From positions 1 through 9,413 of the forward strand of contig DAHXOQ010000097.1 in assembly GCA_027364815.1 (NCBI GenBank): DNA of 9,413 bases, in the 5' to 3' direction. This DNA comes from Acidobacteriaceae bacterium (GTDB lineage Bacteria; Acidobacteriota; Terriglobia; Terriglobales; Acidobacteriaceae). Positions 7,169 through 9,413 of the stretch are shown here, one piece after another (within the stretch, counting starts at the first letter, position 1; the number at the start of each line of letters is the position of its first letter). The position numbers and the translations under genes were made by a program. Under the pieces are notes generated by a model, which was given only the letters and a program-made list of their open reading frames with translations, made no database searches and was not told the origin of the DNA.

Positions 7169-7567
7169 ATGATTGAAAAAATGCTCATCAAAATATCTAC
7201 CGGCAAAACTGTGAGCGAAACTGCAACTGCCTTGCAAGCTGCCGTGCTGGCCAATCAATTCGGTGTCATGCAGGTTCACAATCTCAAAGAGACAATGGTG
7301 AAGAAGGGCGTGGAGTTTGATCGTGAATGTCTGATATTCGAAGTATGTCAACCACAACAAGCGAAGAAGGTTCTCGACCAGAACATGAGCGTCTCTACCG
7401 CCCTGCCATGCCGAATCTCCGTTTACGAGGAGAGTGGCAAGACTGTATTGGCATCACTCAGGCCCACCATTCTTTTTGAGAATTTCCACTCGCCCCAACT
7501 GGAAGGGGTCGCGAAGGAAGTGGAGAATTCGATTGTGAAAATCATGAGCGAGGCAGCCTCAGGCTGA
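7169..7567 (+). CDS. DUF302 domain protein
   Basis: This 132-residue protein starts at ATG 7169, with GAGG (7157-7160) eight bases upstream; the open frame extends further 5' without a ribosome-binding site. The body shows the DUF302 pattern: an N-terminal Lys-Thr-Val-Ser-Glu-Thr helix, Leu-Ile-Phe-Glu-Val-Cys-Gln-Pro (53-60) followed by Gln-Ala-Lys-Lys-Val-Leu, then Ala-Leu-Pro-Cys-Arg-Ile-Ser-Val-Tyr-Glu (76-85) and a following Gly-Lys strand. The two cysteines in these blocks are typical of the family. No signal peptide or membrane segment is seen, so it is probably cytoplasmic. The biochemical function of DUF302 is not established; members are often found near redox or metal genes. It lies 90 bases downstream of the frameshifted barrel gene on the same strand, possibly in one transcript. 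Confidence 0.85.
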   Translation: MIEKMLIKISTGKTVSETATALQAAVLANQFGVMQVHNLKETMVKKGVEFDRECLIFEVCQPQQAKKVLDQNMSVSTALPCRISVYEESGKTVLASLRPTILFENFHSPQLEGVAKEVENSIVKIMSEAASG

Positions 7568-7805
7568 TTGACTATGCTTTAGGATTGCCCAAGATGGATC
7601 TTTCAGATTGCAAAGCCAGGCTCAACGAACCAACAGTGGCGATCAATACAATCAGGAATACTGTCGCAAATGATTGCCCCGTCAGTATTTAGACACGAAT
7701 AAATCCGTTCTCTAACCGCATCGGCATGACGAAACAGGGACCAAGTGGGTTCATTTGCAGATGATTAATCATGAGTCAGTTACACTCACATTTGCTCCAC
7801 TATAC
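7568..7805. other. Intergenic stretch without a convincing gene
   Basis: No supported gene on either strand. The minus strand from 7688 to 7572 stays open for 38 residues with a strongly hydrophobic segment but lacks a usual start codon; it may be the remnant of a membrane protein. A perfect 12-bp palindrome ATGATTAATCAT sits at 7761-7772. The region is AT-richer than the flanking chaperonin genes. No clear terminator follows the DUF302 gene. Confidence 0.5.
7761..7772. repeat. Perfect 12-bp palindrome ATGATTAATCAT
   Basis: The self-complementary ATGATTAATCAT lies 33 bases upstream of the groES -35 box. It could be an extra regulator site for the chaperonin operon; no regulator is identified and chance cannot be excluded in AT-rich DNA. 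Confidence 0.4.
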
Positions 7806-7835
7806 TTGACAACGAGCATCCAGATCACCTATCGT
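7806..7835 (+). promoter_or_regulatory. groESL promoter, sigma70-type
   Basis: A perfect TTGACA -35 (7806-7811), an 18-base spacer and a TATCGT -10 (7830-7835, four of six) would place the transcription start near 7842, inside the CIRCE element. The overlap of promoter and operator supports both calls. The resulting groES leader is about 100 nt. Confidence 0.75.
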
Positions 7836-7861
7836 TAGCAATCGAGGGGATAGACTGCTAA
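7835..7861. promoter_or_regulatory. CIRCE operator (HrcA-binding site)
   Basis: TTAGCAATC, nine bases (gaggggata), then GACTGCTAA. The CIRCE consensus is TTAGCACTC-N9-GAGTGCTAA. Sixteen of the 18 arm bases match and the spacer is exactly nine; the two departures fall at position 7 of the left arm and the opposing position 3 of the right arm. It overlaps the end of the -10 box and the expected transcription start of groES. In other bacteria the HrcA repressor binds here at normal temperature and releases on heat shock. Confidence 0.9.
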
Positions 7862-7942
7862 TCAACTCCCCTCCAACCTTTTAACAGCACAAATAAGCTC
7901 CCCGGGCTCAACCTGGGTTGCGATTGAAGGAGAAGTAGATCA

Positions 7943-8239
<297 letters not shown>

Positions 8240-8241
8240 GC

Positions 8242-8277
8242 GGCGTTAGCGGTGCTAGCGGAGCAAGCGGAGTTAGC
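8242..8277 (+). repeat. Four tandem 9-bp repeats, GGNGNNAGC type
   Basis: Four adjacent 9-base units directly after the groES stop: ggcgttagc, ggtgctagc, ggagcaagc, ggagttagc. Each begins GG and ends AGC; the middle varies. The units are direct repeats without strong self-complementarity. Function is unknown. Confidence 0.8.
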
Positions 8278-8345
8278 AAAGACTGATCGAACTATCCGCA
8301 TTGAAGCTAATGCTGCCTGAATAATACCGATTCCATCATTTCTCT

Positions 8346-8379
8346 AACTGAGAACTGAGAACTGACAACTGACAACTTA
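8346..8379 (+). repeat. Heptanucleotide tandem repeat AACTGAG/AACTGAC
   Basis: Units aactgag, aactgag, aactgac, aactgac and a partial aactta run head to tail with an exact 7-base period, ending just before the groEL ribosome-binding site. Short heptamer arrays of this kind are known from several bacterial genomes (the STRR-type repeats of cyanobacteria are the classic case). Confidence 0.85.
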
Positions 8380-8399
8380 ATTTTTCGGAGAAAAATACA

Positions 8400-9413
8400 A
8401 TGGCAAAGCAAATTCTGCACGGTGAAGATTCCCGTCAGGCGATTCTGCGCGGTGTCAACACACTCGCAGACGCCGTCAAGGCGACGCTCGGTCCCAAGGG
8501 ACGCACCGTCGTAATCGAAAAGAAATTCGGCTCCCCCACCATCACCAAGGATGGCGTCACTGTAGCCAAGGAAATCGAGCTCAAGGATCCGACCGAAAAC
8601 GTCGGTGCACAACTCGTCAAGGAAGTCGCTTCAAAAACCTCGGATGTTGCCGGTGACGGCACCACAACCGCAACCGTCCTCGCTCAGTCCATCTTCCGTG
8701 AAGGCGTGAAGACTGTTGCAGCCGGAGCCAACCCCACAGCGCTCAAGCGCGGCATCGACAAGGCTGTCGCCGTTGTCATTGGCAAGCGCGACAAGGACAA
8801 CAAGTGGGTTGAAGGCGGCGCACTCGGCAAGCTTTCTAAGCCTGTTGACGAGGGCTCCGTTGCCCAGGTTGGCACCATCTCCGCCAACGGCGACGAAGAG
8901 ATTGGCGCCATCATCGCCAGCGCAGTCAAAACCGTCGGCAAAGACGGCGTCATCACCATCGAAGAGTCCAAGACCATGCACACGGGTCTCGAGACAGTCG
9001 ACGGAATGCAGTTTGACCGCGGCTACCTGAGCCCTTACTTCGTCACCGACACCGAGCGTCTCGAAGTTGTTCTCGAAGAGCCCTACATTCTCATCTACGA
9101 GAAGAAGATCAGCGCCATGAAGGATCTGCTTCCCCTCCTCGAGCAGGTTGCTCGTGGCGGCAAGCCGCTCCTCATCATTGCTGAAGACATTGAAGGCGAA
9201 GCGCTCGCGACTCGCGGCGTCAACAAACTGCGCGGCACTCTGAATGTGGCTGCGGTGAAGGCTCCAGGCTTCGGCGATCGCCGCAAGGCAATCCTCGGCG
9301 ACATCGCCATCCTCACCGGTGGCAAGGCCGTCACGGAAGACCTCGGCATCAAACTCGAGAGCATTAAACTCGAAGACCTCGGCAAGGCAAAGCGCGTGAC
9401 CATCGACAAGGAC
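8400..9413 (+). CDS. groEL: GroEL chaperonin (Hsp60), N-terminal 338 residues, runs off the window
   Basis: The ATP-driven protein-folding chamber. The frame is open from ATG 8400 (GGAG at 8387-8390, ten bases upstream) to the last base; about 200 residues of the usual 545 are missing beyond the edge. Visible blocks are Leu-Gly-Pro-Lys-Gly-Arg (30-35), Thr-Lys-Asp-Gly-Val-Thr-Val-Ala (49-56), Gly-Asp-Gly-Thr-Thr-Thr-Ala-Thr (85-92, ATP/Mg site with Asp86), Gln-Phe-Asp-Arg-Gly-Tyr-Leu-Ser-Pro-Tyr-Phe (204-214) and Lys-Ala-Pro-Gly-Phe-Gly-Asp-Arg-Arg-Lys (287-296). Relative to E. coli there is an insertion of 11 residues within about 124-156 (containing Arg-Asp-Lys-Asp-Asn-Lys-Trp-Val-Glu-Gly-Gly). 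Residues 272-273 are Arg-Gly where Leu-Val (E. coli 262-263) is usual. Other substrate-contact positions (Tyr209, Tyr213, Phe214, Leu244, Leu247, Leu269) are kept. Confidence 0.97.
   Translation, partial: MAKQILHGEDSRQAILRGVNTLADAVKATLGPKGRTVVIEKKFGSPTITKDGVTVAKEIELKDPTENVGAQLVKEVASKTSDVAGDGTTTATVLAQSIFREGVKTVAAGANPTALKRGIDKAVAVVIGKRDKDNKWVEGGALGKLSKPVDEGSVAQVGTISANGDEEIGAIIASAVKTVGKDGVITIEESKTMHTGLETVDGMQFDRGYLSPYFVTDTERLEVVLEEPYILIYEKKISAMKDLLPLLEQVARGGKPLLIIAEDIEGEALATRGVNKLRGTLNVAAVKAPGFGDRRKAILGDIAILTGGKAVTEDLGIKLESIKLEDLGKAKRVTIDKD

Noticed and set aside
7554..7566. CAGCC-TCA-GGCTG hairpin over the DUF302 stop as a terminator
   Set aside because: The stem is only 5 bp with a 3-base loop and there is no T-tract after it.
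8631..8981. Minus-strand open frames inside groEL
   Set aside because: They are shadows of groEL; the Gly/Ala/Asp-rich translation has no motif.

Overview
The window looks like the chromosome of an Acidobacteriota bacterium, most likely class Terriglobia. This is an inference from codon style (many C-ending codons such as ctc, gtc and gcc) and gene content (GH20 chitobiase, Hsp15, CpsB-type PHP phosphatase, CIRCE-controlled groES-groEL). No rRNA or other firm taxonomic marker is present.

Layout. 1-261 is the 3' end of an amidohydrolase-type enzyme. It is followed on the same strand by a CpsB/YwqE-like PHP-domain phosphatase with a TTG start (313-1167). Two minus-strand genes come next: an exported protein with a small beta-sandwich domain and a Pro/Thr-rich tail (2551-2006), then a short-chain dehydrogenase/reductase (1956-1204). 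Divergent from them are hslR/Hsp15 (2658-3068) and a large secreted GH20 beta-N-acetylhexosaminidase (3136-5760), which ends at a strong intrinsic terminator (5781-5810).

From about 5810 to 7800 the texture changes. Codons become more G-ending and the spacers are long. There are two plus-strand genes: a Met-rich, signal-peptide-bearing, probably beta-barrel outer-membrane protein broken by a single frameshift (6166-7078), and a DUF302 protein (7169-7567). A leader rich in inverted repeats precedes the first gene, and a roughly 260-base non-coding stretch with a possible membrane-protein remnant follows the second. This looks like a small accessory insertion between housekeeping genes.

The right end is the chaperonin operon. 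A TTGACA promoter overlaps a degenerate CIRCE operator (7835-7861), so HrcA repression is likely. groES (7943-8239) follows, then a 160-base spacer with two different short tandem-repeat arrays, and then groEL (8400 to the window edge, 338 codons visible). The visible GroEL is canonical except for an 11-residue insertion after the first equatorial segment and an apical Leu-Val to Arg-Gly change that includes the position of the E. coli substrate/GroES-contact residue Val263.

I see no CRISPR array, tRNA, rRNA, transposase or clear new multi-gene system. The best leads are the barrel/DUF302 island with its structured leader, the altered GroEL apical residues and the tandem repeats between groES and groEL.
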